Positions 23,273-33,668 of a stretch of 64,000 nucleotides of DNA are shown in pieces. The translations under genes and the position numbers were made by a program. This DNA is from Hormiphora californensis (taxonomy: Eukaryota > Ctenophora > Tentaculata > Cydippida > Pleurobrachiidae), in the NCBI GenBank assembly GCA_020137815.1, contig CM035352.1, forward strand, positions 8,238,416-8,302,415. The letters are read 5' to 3'. Positions within the stretch are counted from its first letter, which is position 1. Each line of letters starts with the position of its first letter. The notes beneath the pieces were generated by a model. The model ran no database searches. It was not told where the DNA came from and saw only the letters and a program-made list of their open reading frames with translations.

Positions 23273-24236
23273 ATTTGCCTCCACCCACCCCTCCGCCCAC
23301 CCCCCCACCCCACCCCTCCTCCCCACCCACCTCCCCCGCCTCACCCGTCCCAAAGTAGAGGACTTTCTGAAACAGGTTACTATAGAGACAATCCTTGTGT
23401 TCTAATTCGCTAAGTCGCTTATCGCGTGTAAGTGTGTAACAACTCACAAATGTAGTAGCAAAACTACTCCCCCGATACTGCTTTGCAGGTACACTGCTCC
23501 TGCAGGCATACAGATACTAATTTTTGAGTAAATACTATCTGGTTGAATAACAATTTCAAGATCTAGATCTAAAATAAACCTCCGATATTTTTTAATCCCT
23601 ACTACCCTTCACCCGCCCCGAACCGCCCCGCCCACCACCAATATATTCATACTAAACAAAACTGTGGACTGAGAACAAATCCTTGCTAGTTCAGCCTTCT
23701 AACCTAATCGGACTTAATTAGTCCTAATCAGACAGATAGGTCTCACATTACACATATAATACGTACAATACCCGTCCTGCCACTTATAATGTAAACCTAC
23801 CATATGCCAGACCAATTCAAGATACTATAATACTATGATAATGAAACCCCAAACACCTAATATGTGGGTGACCTAAAATCCTAAAAACGGAGGCAAAACC
23901 TCGTACAATAACCTATGTAAAACGATAATAAACCACACCGCGGTAGCTATCAAGCTAATCGAGACTAAAGAATAGTAAGCGACATCCCCTCTTGTCGCAG
24001 GGGGATAGAGCCACGGAGCCAAGAATCACAGAAAGAAGAATCAAGATTCTGCGACTCTCGAAGGAGTTTAGTCTCCCGAACCCAAAGCCACCTATAATGC
24101 GAACCTGTCCTGTGGGCAGTTCCTGATGGTGGGGGAGGGGAGGGGGGCTATTCTCCTAGTGCCGGCGATATCGCTTTGCGATAGTCCCCTGTGGGCTTGC
24201 CGTTGGCAAGCCCAGGCACTCCGTAGATAGATAGAT
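23273..24236. other. Unique spacer inside the foldback element
   Basis: C-rich stretch at 23278-23350, then AT-rich sequence with no coding frame of note. A GGGCTTGCCGTTGGCAAGCCC hairpin core is near 24192. Nothing recognisable as transposase. Confidence 0.5.
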
Positions 24237-24410
24237 GGGGGGTCGACGTCGGACTTTTAAGCTCTATCTCCAACCGTTTAGCCGTTATTTGGCTTAAACG
24301 ATGCTCAAAATCGGGCTTTTTACCGTTTTTCGGTCATATTGAGCATCGATTAAGCCCAATAACGGCTAAACGGTTGGAGATAGAGCTTAAAAGTCCGACG
24401 TCGACCCCCC
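24237..24410. repeat. 174-bp hairpin at the inner edge of the right arm
   Basis: GGGGGGTCGACGTCGGACTT and the following 60 bases return as a near-exact reverse complement ending CCCCCC at 24410, with a short AT-rich centre. It abuts the right terminal arm of the foldback element. Confidence 0.85.
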
Positions 24411-24830
24411 ATAACTTGGCTATTGCCTACAAAATGGCGCCAGTGAAAAGTCTCTAAGCCATTTCTAAGTGGCTATAGCCATATAGCCAAAACACGGTTA
24501 TGCGCAAACCTAATAATCCAATTATCTAATTAACCAGATGAGATAGAGACTTAATTCCAGCACCTACCCCCACTAATGCGAGGGCGCTGATCACTTTAGT
24601 GCCCTCAGATGTGTCTCTACTCCTATTCTAAGAGGATTTATGTTTTTGGCTACAGGCTGAAAATACAGGTAAAAGGGCGTGGCCGATTTGGGCATTTTCT
24701 TCACTTTTGCGAGCTTACCTATGGACGGGATCGTGTTCAGCGGGTCAAAATAGGTGGGTTACAACCGGAATTTGCTTTTCACCAAATAGTGTGTCAACCA
24801 CTTCTTTTTGTGAGAGATTCGCCCCGACTA

Positions 24831-25728
24831 TTTACTCCTGCAGCCCTTGAACAGAGTGTTTGCCTTGCTTATTGCTAGCTTCCTTTAGAGGACCGGGTTG
24901 CGTTTTTGGCGCTCAAAAGAGCGCGCGCGGCCCTTTTTGAACAACATACACACTGGCTGGCAAACAGACAGACGGGACAGTCTGACGATTGACACGGCAG
25001 ACTGTGAAGTGTGACAGAGAACGATAGCGGTCTTGTGGCAATTTCTAATGGCTCATCCTGTATTACACTGTCTCTTATTATAGATTACCACTGTACCAAT
25101 GTTTAATATGACCTGCTAGTGAGGAAGCAAAGCTTTTTGATTTGCTTTTGCTTTCTAGTGAGTAGTAAGCATGTAATTTGCTTTTGGTAGTCCAGTTTCC
25201 AGTATATGATGTTCTGCCTGTTCTTTATGATGCAATTTCTCGCTTTGAGTTTGTTCTCAACACATAGCTCAAGTCACTTGAGAATTGAGTGTAGAATTTC
25301 ACATGGCACTGTTGTTGTACAGTCTGCAGCTACACACTGTATTATTACATGTAGTCTACATTTACCAAGTCCTGCTCTGCCAATGCGCATATATTCTTCA
25401 CCGGAAGAGATTTACTATAATGCTATTCAGTATTATCCTGGCTTGAAGCTTTGTGTGTCGTTGCTATGGATACCCAATAGCTTTTAGGGAAGGCCAAAGG
25501 AAAATGACATTATTTCCCAGTCCCCTCGCATGCGTTTACAAACTTGTCCGCTTGGTTATCAGATGTTATTTGAATTCAGTCTCCTTTTCTTTTAGTAACA
25601 TACCTGTGTATGGTGTACCGCCTAGTGTAGCTCACATTGCATTTTATGCACGCTCTGAGGTTTCGGCAGAGCAATACATTGTACTTCCCTACGTTGTAAA
25701 ATATCCCTGTATTTTAGGGTAGAGAGCC
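24831..25728. other. Upstream region of the TIR-HEAT gene
   Basis: No supported exon. The A/T-rich stretch ends GTATTTTAG just before the start codon at 25729, so an upstream non-coding exon is possible. Short frames here lack codon structure or motifs. Confidence 0.4.
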
Positions 25729-27006
25729 ATGTTTGCAGACGACTCTAAGATCAATATCATGATCTCGTACAGTCACCAAGACTCCGAGATAATGCAGGGA
25801 ATCATGGACCTCTTAACAACCCACGGGTTCGGTGTCTGGGTAGATACTAAACTGAAGGGAGGGGCCAACTTCTTTAAAGACATTGGTAGTGCTGTGATAG
25901 GTTGTGATATCTTTCTCTTTCTTCTATCCGAGCACTCTATATCCAGCAAGTATTGTCAAGATGAGTTGTCCCTCGCTAGGATATCTAACAAGCGAATCCT
26001 GCCTCTCACTTACTGCTCCTTCCGGGAAATAACGGGTGCCATGGAGGCGGGTTTCAGACTCATCCTCTCCTGTGTCCAATGGGTGTGTTTAGACCCGAAA
26101 GAAGAGGAGATAGACAACAATAAACGGTTTTTGGAGAGTTTGAACGAGGTGCTGCAGAGTGAGCTAAGTGAGGATGCCAGGCTTGCTAACTATACAGTAG
26201 TGGCAGATGAAAACCACGAGGAGGAAATGTATAGAAGCATGGGAACTCTCCGGAGAATGAACTCCAAGCACTTCACAGAGTTCTGGACTAGGAACTTTGG
26301 GGACGCTGACTCGGTCCTGGTTACGAGTATACTGGACCAGATAAAGGTTGACTATTACTGGGACTATCTGAGTCTCAACCTGGAGGATAGTTGGGCACTA
26401 AAGGCCATGACATTGTGGTGTTTCAACCTGGAACGGAACTGTAAAACCCTCACCCGGAAGCAATATGATGAGTTCGTCTACCCTGATGGGAGGCCCCAGG
26501 AAGGCGGTCCTGTCTCAGCTGATTTTGACAGGTTTTGGATCCGGTGCAAGGATGGGTTCAGTGTTCGGCTCAGTATGCAGGAGGTGTTTGATTCGGAGAG
26601 TAGTGTCCGGTTCGATAGCATTCGGAATCTCAGCAAAATCAAAAGTAAACGAGTTGTGATCGCACTGTGTAAACTACTCCGTGATTCAGATCCTAATATC
26701 AGGGCTGTGGCATGTATCTCCCTCTCCTACACTGCCCACCAGGGCAACGCTGACAAGTTAGTTGTGCTTCTAAAAGACCCTGACCGGTTGGTTAGGGAGA
26801 GTGCGTGTTTGGCCCTGGCCAGGTTGAAAGTTCCTGCTACTGTTCCTGCACTGTTGCTGACATGGCGGAATGACGTCATCAGTGACGTTAGGAGTGCGGC
26901 GATGAAGGCCCTGGAGGCAATAGATAGTAGTGAGGCGAAGGAGGGTATCAGGGTGGTTCATACTCTGCAGGAGGAGTTCCAGAAACTTGCTAGCAGTGAC
27001 GAATAG
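25729..27006 (+). CDS. TIR-domain protein with C-terminal HEAT repeats, single exon
   Basis: An intact 425-residue frame. Residues 8-115 form a TIR domain: INIMISYSHQD, GFGVWVDTKLKGGANFF, a hydrophobic strand CDIFLFLLSE and SKYCQDELSLA. Glu79 in the CQDEL motif is placed like the catalytic glutamate of NAD-cleaving TIR domains such as SARM1. Residues about 150-290 have no motif I recognise. Residues about 295-405 hold HEAT-type helical pairs (RVVIALCKLLRDSDPNIRAV, DKLVVLLKDPDRLVRESACL, VPALLLTWRNDVISDVRSAA). The family role could be innate immune signalling or NAD-dependent cell death; that is inference. The start is the ATG in a GAGAGCCATG context. The protein lacks a signal peptide and should be cytosolic. 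Confidence 0.82.
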   Translation: MFADDSKINIMISYSHQDSEIMQGIMDLLTTHGFGVWVDTKLKGGANFFKDIGSAVIGCDIFLFLLSEHSISSKYCQDELSLARISNKRILPLTYCSFREITGAMEAGFRLILSCVQWVCLDPKEEEIDNNKRFLESLNEVLQSELSEDARLANYTVVADENHEEEMYRSMGTLRRMNSKHFTEFWTRNFGDADSVLVTSILDQIKVDYYWDYLSLNLEDSWALKAMTLWCFNLERNCKTLTRKQYDEFVYPDGRPQEGGPVSADFDRFWIRCKDGFSVRLSMQEVFDSESSVRFDSIRNLSKIKSKRVVIALCKLLRDSDPNIRAVACISLSYTAHQGNADKLVVLLKDPDRLVRESACLALARLKVPATVPALLLTWRNDVISDVRSAAMKALEAIDSSEAKEGIRVVHTLQEEFQKLASSDE

Positions 27007-27078
27007 AAGAGGGTTTATAATCGAATCATTGTAAAATTTTGAGACATACTGTAAATCTTTAGGTATCACTGCTTGTAC

Positions 27079-27230
27079 AACTTATAACACTGCCCAGTGT
27101 TATAAGTTCTGACTTATAACACTGGGCAGTGTTATAAGTGAAAACTTATAACACTGGGCAGTGTTATAAGTGAAAACTTATAACACTGGGCAGTGTTATA
27201 AGTGAAAACTTATAACACTGCTGCACTTAG
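27079..27230. repeat. Tandem perfect palindromes (CTTATAACACTG/CAGTGTTATAAG)
   Basis: Four successive palindromes of ACTTATAACACTG, GGC or CCC, CAGTGTTATAAGT are spaced by GAAA or TCTG, followed by a fifth half unit. The same arms reappear, with a different loop, in the multi-hairpin element at 27740-27776. Confidence 0.9.
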
Positions 27231-27535
27231 AAGTCCTTACTCCACTGTTTCTGTCACACTTAAAAACCGTTAGAAAGATAAGCATTTACGAACTCCCTCT
27301 CTCTCTCTTTCTTTGTGTCACACTCTCAAGCCGTTGCAACACCGAGATCAAGATAACAGTCACGAACAGCTAGACCCACACATTCTTTATCTCTCTCACT
27401 CTCGCTAATCTCTCACTCTCTTTACCTATAGATCTCAGACGTTATCTTATCTCTGCCTGCTACCTTATTATGAATTCGTTCTATTGTTACGCCCTAAACT
27501 GTCTCTCACTCTTGTTTTAAAAATTTTACAATGCA

Positions 27536-27808
27536 ATTTTATTATGCCTATTTTCGTTGTACCTGACGTCAACAATAATGTCCCAGATTCTTACACTTTT
27601 AGACCTCGCAGGCTCGGTCAAAAAGTAAAACTACATCACTCGCAGGCTCGTGAGGTAGTTACACTTAGTGGCACTCGCAGGCTCGTGCACTAAAGTACAA
27701 GAATCTGCCTCGACCTGTGGTCTCGGATCATTATTGTTGTACTTATAACACTCGACCTTCGGTCTCGTGTTATAAGTTTTCAGGTACAACTTATAGGCAT
27801 AATAAAAT
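27536..27808. mobile_element. Nested multi-hairpin element, copy 1
   Basis: The outer arms are ATTTTATTATGCCTAT (27536-27551) and its exact reverse complement (27793-27808). Inside are GTTGTACCTG/CAGGTACAAC, CAACAATAATG/CATTATTGTTG and AGATTCTT/AAGAATCT pairs. Within these stand hairpins with stems GACC/GGTC, TCAC/GTGA and GCAC/GTGC around the same TCGCAGGCTC loop, and one with a GACCTTCGGTC tip on CTTATAACAC arms. There is no open frame of note. A diverged copy lies at 49471-49741. Confidence 0.8.
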
Positions 27809-28520
27809 CCTACAATGTATGTTAGCAGGGGTCAAATGACGGATTGGAGAGAGAACTTGTTTCATCACTCTATTCTAGACTAACTAAATCAGCAGAGATG
27901 TCGCTAGCAGTGTCATATAAGAATTGTTTTACCGCTTCAAATTGTCAAATACTATCACTGAAATGTAGAGATATGACGAGCACACGTTCATTCAACCCAT
28001 AATAATAATGTAGCGAGTGTGGTTTTATTTTCTGTAGATTTACTTCTTTGATTCAAGAGTGTAAATAGTGACTATCAAATGTGTTTATGTTTCTTATAGT
28101 TTTGTTCTTTAAATTGTGTCTATTAATTTGCCCTATTCACCTACACCATGTTCTCACCTCCTTCTCTTCCAATGCCCCTTTTTTCTAATACATCTCCCTT
28201 CCTATCAAAGGAATGAGTCCTCCCTGTGTACCACAGCTCTGGGTTTAAGTGCAGCGTCCCCCTTGCATAGAACCACCCTAGCTCTACCTATCTACCTATC
28301 TCACTTCCTATCAAAGAGTTCATGATAACATGAGTCCTCCCTGTGTACCACAGATGGGTAGCAGCGTGGAGACACCCTCCCATTTTGTCCCTTCCCATCC
28401 CAAACTATATCTTGTATGCGCCCAATTAACCCACCTCCTCCCTGCCCCAGACCCCTCGCCATTACCAACTATACGAATAATAACCCTCCTCCTCCCTGCC
28501 CCAGACCCCTCGCCATTACC

Positions 28521-31500
28521 ATGCCACAACAGAAGCTAAGTGCCTTCTTCTCCACCTCCAAGACCCCTCCCAAGCCCTCTCCTGTTCGAACTGCCGTCGC
28601 TGCTGTTATAATAGAGGAGGATAATGATGTTGATGAAGCCGTGGTTGAGGTTAGTGGTTGAGGTTAGTGGTTGGGTGGTTGAGGTTAGTGGTTGGGTGGT
28701 TGAGGTTAGTGGTTGGGTGGTTGAGGTTAGTGGTTGGGATAATTATCTGTTAGTTTAGTGGTAAGTGGTTGAGGTTAGTAGATGTTAGTTTAGTGGTTGT
28801 GAATTATGTTCTAACCTGGACACTGTGAGAGAGTGTAGAACAAGGCAATGTAGAGGGGTAGTTTAATCGAAGTCGATGGGGATGGAGAATATGGGTTGGT
28901 ATTATGAAATATTGGTTCTCACCCCCCCCTATTGTGTCTCCAGGTGAAGCGTGTACGAATATCATCTGATGTAAGAGAGGTCTCCGCCTCCCCTCCCTCG
29001 TCCCCTCCCTCATCTCCAGTGAACCAGAGCAAGCGACGCCGGGTCCAAATCCTTGAGAGTGATGACGAGAGTGAGAACGAGGAGAACCAGGAGCCAGCAG
29101 AGAAGGCCACCCCAAAACGGGCCACTGCAAAGTTGTCCAAGGCGTTCCGGAGCAAGATTGCTAACCGTGTCCAGACACCTTTTGTAAAGAAGGAGGGTGT
29201 CGAGGAGGAGGAGGTTAAACCGTCACCCATTGCCTCTCGGTTAGCCTCCTTTGCGTTTAAAAAGAACAGTACAGAGAAGGAGAAGGAGGAGGTGGAAGAG
29301 GAGGGAAAGATGGAGGTGGAGGAAGATAAATCACCTAAATCAGAGCCAGCCTCCCCAACAAAATCACCCTCACCAGCTAAATCACCATCACCTGTCAAAA
29401 AGACACCGGTTTCAAACAAAAAATCCAAACCAGAACTGAAACCAAAAGCTGAGAAAAAGACGCCAAAATCAGCCAAAAAGCCACCACAATCTACTAAAAA
29501 GACACCTGAGGCATCTAAAAAGACGCCTGAGTCAGCTAAAAAGACGCCTGAGGCTTCTAAAAAGACGACGTCTCTAGTTTCGGCAGGTTCAGCTAAAAAC
29601 TACAACCCTGGGAAGAGCAGTTACAGCCCACTGTCTGATGCCTCATGGTCCAAGGGCCAGGATGTACCTTACTGTGCACTGACAGATACCCTCAAGGTAG
29701 GCTTGGCATGATTTGTTGGTAACACCATGGTAACACAATGGTAACATCATGGTAACACCATGGTAACACCATGGTAACATCATGGTAACACCATGGTAAC
29801 ACAATGGTAACACCATGGTAACATCATGGTAACACCATGGTAACATCATGGTAACACCATGGTAACACCATGGTAACAACTAACACCATGGTAACACCAT
29901 GGTTACACAATGGTAACACCATGGTAACACAATGGTAACACCATGGTAACACTATGGTAACACAATGGTAACACCATGGTAACACGCCCGGTTTCCTCTC
30001 AGGCTATTGAAGAAGTGTCAGGGCGATTAGAGAAGACGATGATACTGAGCAACTTCCTCCGCTCAGTTGCCATCCTTACTCCTGATGATCTTCACCTGTG
30101 TATCTATCTGTGTACCAACCAGGTAAAATGTTGTCATGCTACATGACCTTCGGCCCGGTTCGGAGAGGACAGTCTTTTATGAAACAAGCCCAGACTCTCT
30201 CAAACAGTATAGAGATAGTCTACTGTTCTGTATTAACGGGAGATGGATAAAAACATAACTAATCTATCGATATATTTATAAAATCGCTCCATACCTCTCT
30301 CTAGGTTGCTCCTGCCTACAAGGGTATAGAGTTGGGGGTTGGTGAGACAGTGGTAATGCGGGCTATCCAGGAGGCTTGTGGGGTTAACGTTGCAACACAG
30401 AAGAAGATGATTGTTGAAATGCGTGAGTTATCTCTTTTAATGTTACCTTGGTAACATGTATACAATTCTTTACCCTCGCCCACTTCTGGCTTAAAAAACC
30501 ATAAGTTTGGGCCGTGGGGTAGTCGGTAGATATTACTTTGTCCCATTGTGTAGATACAAAGTCTGTAACTAACGTGTTTCAGAGGACCTTGGCAGAGTGG
30601 CAGAGGCATCTCGATCCAAACAGAAGCTGATGTTTAAACCTAAACCCCTGACAGTGAAAACAGTTTTCAAGACTTTACTTGATATCACAGCCATCAGTGG
30701 CAATCAGGGTCAAGGTATTGGCAGTCTTTTCTTAATTAACTTTAGACTTCTTCAGATGACCTGATTGTTTTACATGATAATCACTGTCATATCAGTTCAG
30801 CTGAAGAAATTTAATTAACTTCTAAAGCCTACATGGATCATTTCCAATGTGTAGTTATATCGAGTATTTATTCTCTCATCCTCTATTAACTCTCTTCTCT
30901 CTCGCCCACACAGCCCAGAAGATAGGACTAATTAAGAAGTTGATAGTATCATGTACTGGATCTGAAGCCCGGTTTATTCCCCGCTCTCTGCTCGGAAAGT
31001 TGAGGTGTGGGTTGGCTGAACAAACTGTATTGGTTGCAGTGGGGCACGCTACCATACAGACACCACCCGGAGGTAAGCTGTCAGGCCAATGCTCTGACAG
31101 GAGGTAAGAGGAAATAGAAGTTTTACTAGAACAATATTCTTCCTAAAATATTTTACAAAAGAGCAGCAAAACCTTTACTTGTATTATGAACATCTCAAGT
31201 ACTCCCCTAGAATACCTCTCTCCTCTCTCACACCATGCACCACGTGATCAGTTGTATGGCAGTACCAGACCCTGCTTTCTTGGCAGCTACCGGCAGTGCA
31301 CTCAGATCGGGTCGGCGCAGCTAGGTAATTAATCACTACAACTTCTCAGGTGATGAGGAACAAGCCATTAGTAAGTCCAAACTGGACAGTGCAAAGGCAG
31401 AGGCAGCCGAGGTGGTAAAAACGTGTTTCTGTGAGTGTCCCAACTTTGAGCACATTGTCGGAGTGATCCGGGAACATGGTGTAATGGACGCTCATGAGCA

Positions 31501-33177
31501 CTGCAAGCTGACACCGGGGATCCCTGTGAAACCAATGCTGGCACATCCCACCAAGGGGGTCTCAGAGGTAATTATGGGGGTATTTTGCGGGGGGGGGGGG
31601 TATCAGGGGTAATTATGGGGTATTTTGCGAGGGGTAATTGGGGGGGGGGGTTTCACGTGATGTGATCTAGTGAAACAAATATAACGACTCTCTCCTCATA
31701 TCAGACAAATGAAAATGAAAATGAAAATGTTTACAAATTACAATTTCAACCCCCCCCCCCCCCTGTACAGGTGTTGTCCAGGTTTGAGGGAGGTGAGTTT
31801 ACCTGTGAATACAAGTACGACGGTGAGAGAGCTCAGATACAGCGATCATCAACGGGAGAAATGTCCATATTTTCTAGGTAAGTCATGGATAACTCCGCGC
31901 CGGCAAGGGGCATATAGCGGGCTACCAAGGAATTGTGAAAAGTTAAAAAACATCTGAACAGCTAACCATGGTAACCACGGTAATAACAGCTAACCATGGT
32001 AACCATGGTAACAGCTGCCACCCCTCCCAGCTATGGTAACCATGGTAACACCCCTCCCAGCTATGGTAACAACCAACACCCCACCCCCATCAGGAACCAG
32101 GAGAATAACACCTCTAAATACCCGGATATTATTGGAAGAATGAGTAACTGTATGGCGGACACCACTGAGAGCTTCATTCTGGATTGTGAGGTGGTAGCAT
32201 GGGATGTGGAGAAAGAGTTGATCTTACCATTCCAGGTAATTGTTGTGGGTAGTTACTAAAAGTTGCCCATGAATGTAGAATATAGCTCCCCCCAGCTACT
32301 TCTCTCTCTCTCTAGTTAACCCATTTAACTCTCATCTATCCCCTACCAGATACTGACAACACGAAAACGCAAGGACGCTGATGTGAACGAGATCAAGGTG
32401 AAAGTGTGTCTCTTCGCATTTGATCTTCTCTACCTGAACGGGGAGAGTCTGGTCAGAAGACCCCTCCGGGAACGCCGGGAGTTGCTCCTGAGCGCATTCA
32501 ACACAGTTAAGGGAGAGTTCCTGTTTGCCACGGGCAAGGACTGTTCTGATCCTGAAGAGATTCAGGAGTTTCTGGAGGAGAGCATCAAGAGGCAATGTGA
32601 GGGTCTCATGGTGAAAAGTCTGGATAAAGATGCGACCTATGAGATCGCCAAGAGGTCCCATAATTGGTTGAAGGTGAAGAAAGATTATTTGGAGGGAGTT
32701 GGCGATTCCCTTGATTTGGTTGTAATTGGAGCCTTCTCGGGGAAGGGTAAGAGATCTGGGGTATACGGTGGGTATCTCCTGGCGTGTTATGACCCTGATG
32801 ATGAACAATACCAAGCCATCTGTAAGATAGGTACTGGTTTCTCCGATGAGGACCTATCTTCCCATTACAAGGCGTTATCAGAACACAAGATTGATAGCCC
32901 CAAATCCTACTACAGCTACCCTGACTCGAGTGCTCCTGATGTATGGTTTGAGCCCACTGTTGTATGGGAGGTGAAGTGTGCTGATCTCTCCATTTCTCCT
33001 GTCTACACAGCTGCAGCGGGAATAGTTGATTCCACCAAGGGGATATCCCTTAGATTCCCTCGGTTTATTAGAGTCAGAGATGACAAGGGGGCAGAGGATG
33101 CAACAAGTGCTGAGCAGGTCGCTGAGCTGTATAACAAACAGGACAACAAGCAAGAGGGACGGGGAGAGCATTTTTAA
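28521..33177 (+). CDS. LIG1: DNA ligase I (ATP-dependent)
   Basis: Exons: 28521-28649, 28944-29696, 30003-30122, 30305-30422, 30583-30714, 30914-31072, 31350-31567, 31771-31877, 32094-32235 and 32350-33177. The N-terminus [10 protein letters not shown] is a clear PCNA-interacting (PIP) box, as in ligase I. A long basic, Ser/Pro/Lys-rich linker follows (many KKTPE/KSPSP units), then the DNA-binding domain ([26 protein letters not shown]). The adenylation domain has the nucleotidyl lysine in [11 protein letters not shown], then [25 protein letters not shown] and WLKVKKDY. The OB fold ends [20 protein letters not shown]. The enzyme seals Okazaki fragments and repair nicks in the nucleus. All catalytic motifs are present and no frame break is seen. 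Confidence 0.93.
28640..28800. repeat. GGTTGAGGTTAGTGGTTGGGT minisatellite at the first ligase donor site
   Basis: About five units of GGTTGAGGTTAGTGGTTGGG, the first overlapping the exon 1 end (GTGGTTGAG then GTTAGT). The unit thus repeats the 5' splice site of ligase intron 1. Confidence 0.8.
29719..29996. repeat. GGTAACACCAT minisatellite in a ligase intron
   Basis: About 25 units of an 11-bp sequence GGTAACACCAT with CAATGG and CATCAT variants. The unit contains GGTAACACC and CATGG words that also recur in the intron at 31965-32090. Confidence 0.92.
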
Positions 33178-33668
33178 TTTGCAGAATATGTGATGTGATT
33201 TCCGGTGATATGCCGGAAAACGTTTTAAAAGTGATGAGTTATTTGTTGGAAATTATGTATGTTTTTCGATATAACGTTTTTCCATAATGATAAATAACTC
33301 GTGTTTGATAACAGTTGCCCTTATTAAATCAAATTTGTCCCTAAGTGAACAAATCTCCATTTTCAAGCGCAGGCGCGAGATTCGCTGAAATACGATACGT
33401 AAACCGCCGCGCGATTTTCATTTGAATTTCGCGCGCGGCGTCTCACTCTCAGCTCATTTCACATTTTTTACTCGGATGTGTCATTTTCAAAAAATTCCGA
33501 AGAAATTCATCTCATCGGCGACAACCAGTCACGTGAGAATCTCACATGACTGGTTGTTGCGTGACCGGTAACGGTGATTCCCATGCAATCATGCATGAAT
33601 GACTGAGAAGCCAAAATTGGACCTTTTAAGCATCACCACAATTAGTTGTTGTATAGAGAGTTTTCAAT
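33178..33668. promoter_or_regulatory. Spacer and probable promoter of phosphatase gene A
   Basis: AT-rich with a CGCGCGGCG stretch near 33436. A hairpin AACCAGTCACGTGAGA/TCTCACATGACTGGTT lies at 33524-33555. The leader ends TATAGAGAGTTTTCAATATG at the start codon. Confidence 0.4.

Larger units (their letters stand above)
20461..24830. mobile_element. 4.4-kb foldback element with about 420-bp terminal inverted repeats
   Basis: The left end TAGTCGGGGCGAATCT recurs as its exact reverse complement at 24815-24830. The arms (20461-20882 and 24399-24830) match along most of their length with small differences. Inside are tandem 925-bp repeats next to the left arm, a unique spacer (23273-24236) and a 174-bp hairpin next to the right arm. 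No transposase frame is visible, so it would be non-autonomous. Flanking TATTT/TTTA words do not give a clear target-site duplication. Confidence 0.75.
27007..28520. other. Intergenic region between TIR-HEAT and DNA ligase genes
   Basis: Apart from the palindrome array and the multi-hairpin element it holds CT-rich sequence (27295-27440) and duplicated GAGTCCTCCCTGTGTACCACAG-like segments near 28214 and 28331, and CCAGACCCCTCGCCATTACC at 28447 and 28501. The latter lies directly before the ligase start codon. No other gene is seen. Confidence 0.45.

Noticed and set aside
20835-23413. Repeated 67-95-residue frames on both strands
   Set aside because: They recur only because the 925-bp DNA unit is repeated; there are no motifs and both strands are equally open.
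24609-24878. 89-residue frame at the right arm of the foldback element
   Set aside because: It starts inside the terminal repeat and lacks any motif; the left arm does not keep the frame.
27079-27230. CRISPR-like or bacterial attenuator array
   Set aside because: Palindromes are separated by only four constant bases; there are no spacers, and the region lies between animal genes.
28919-29476. 185-residue minus-strand frame
   Set aside because: Antisense to the Lys/Glu/Ser-rich linker of DNA ligase I, giving a Phe/Leu/Ser-rich shadow.
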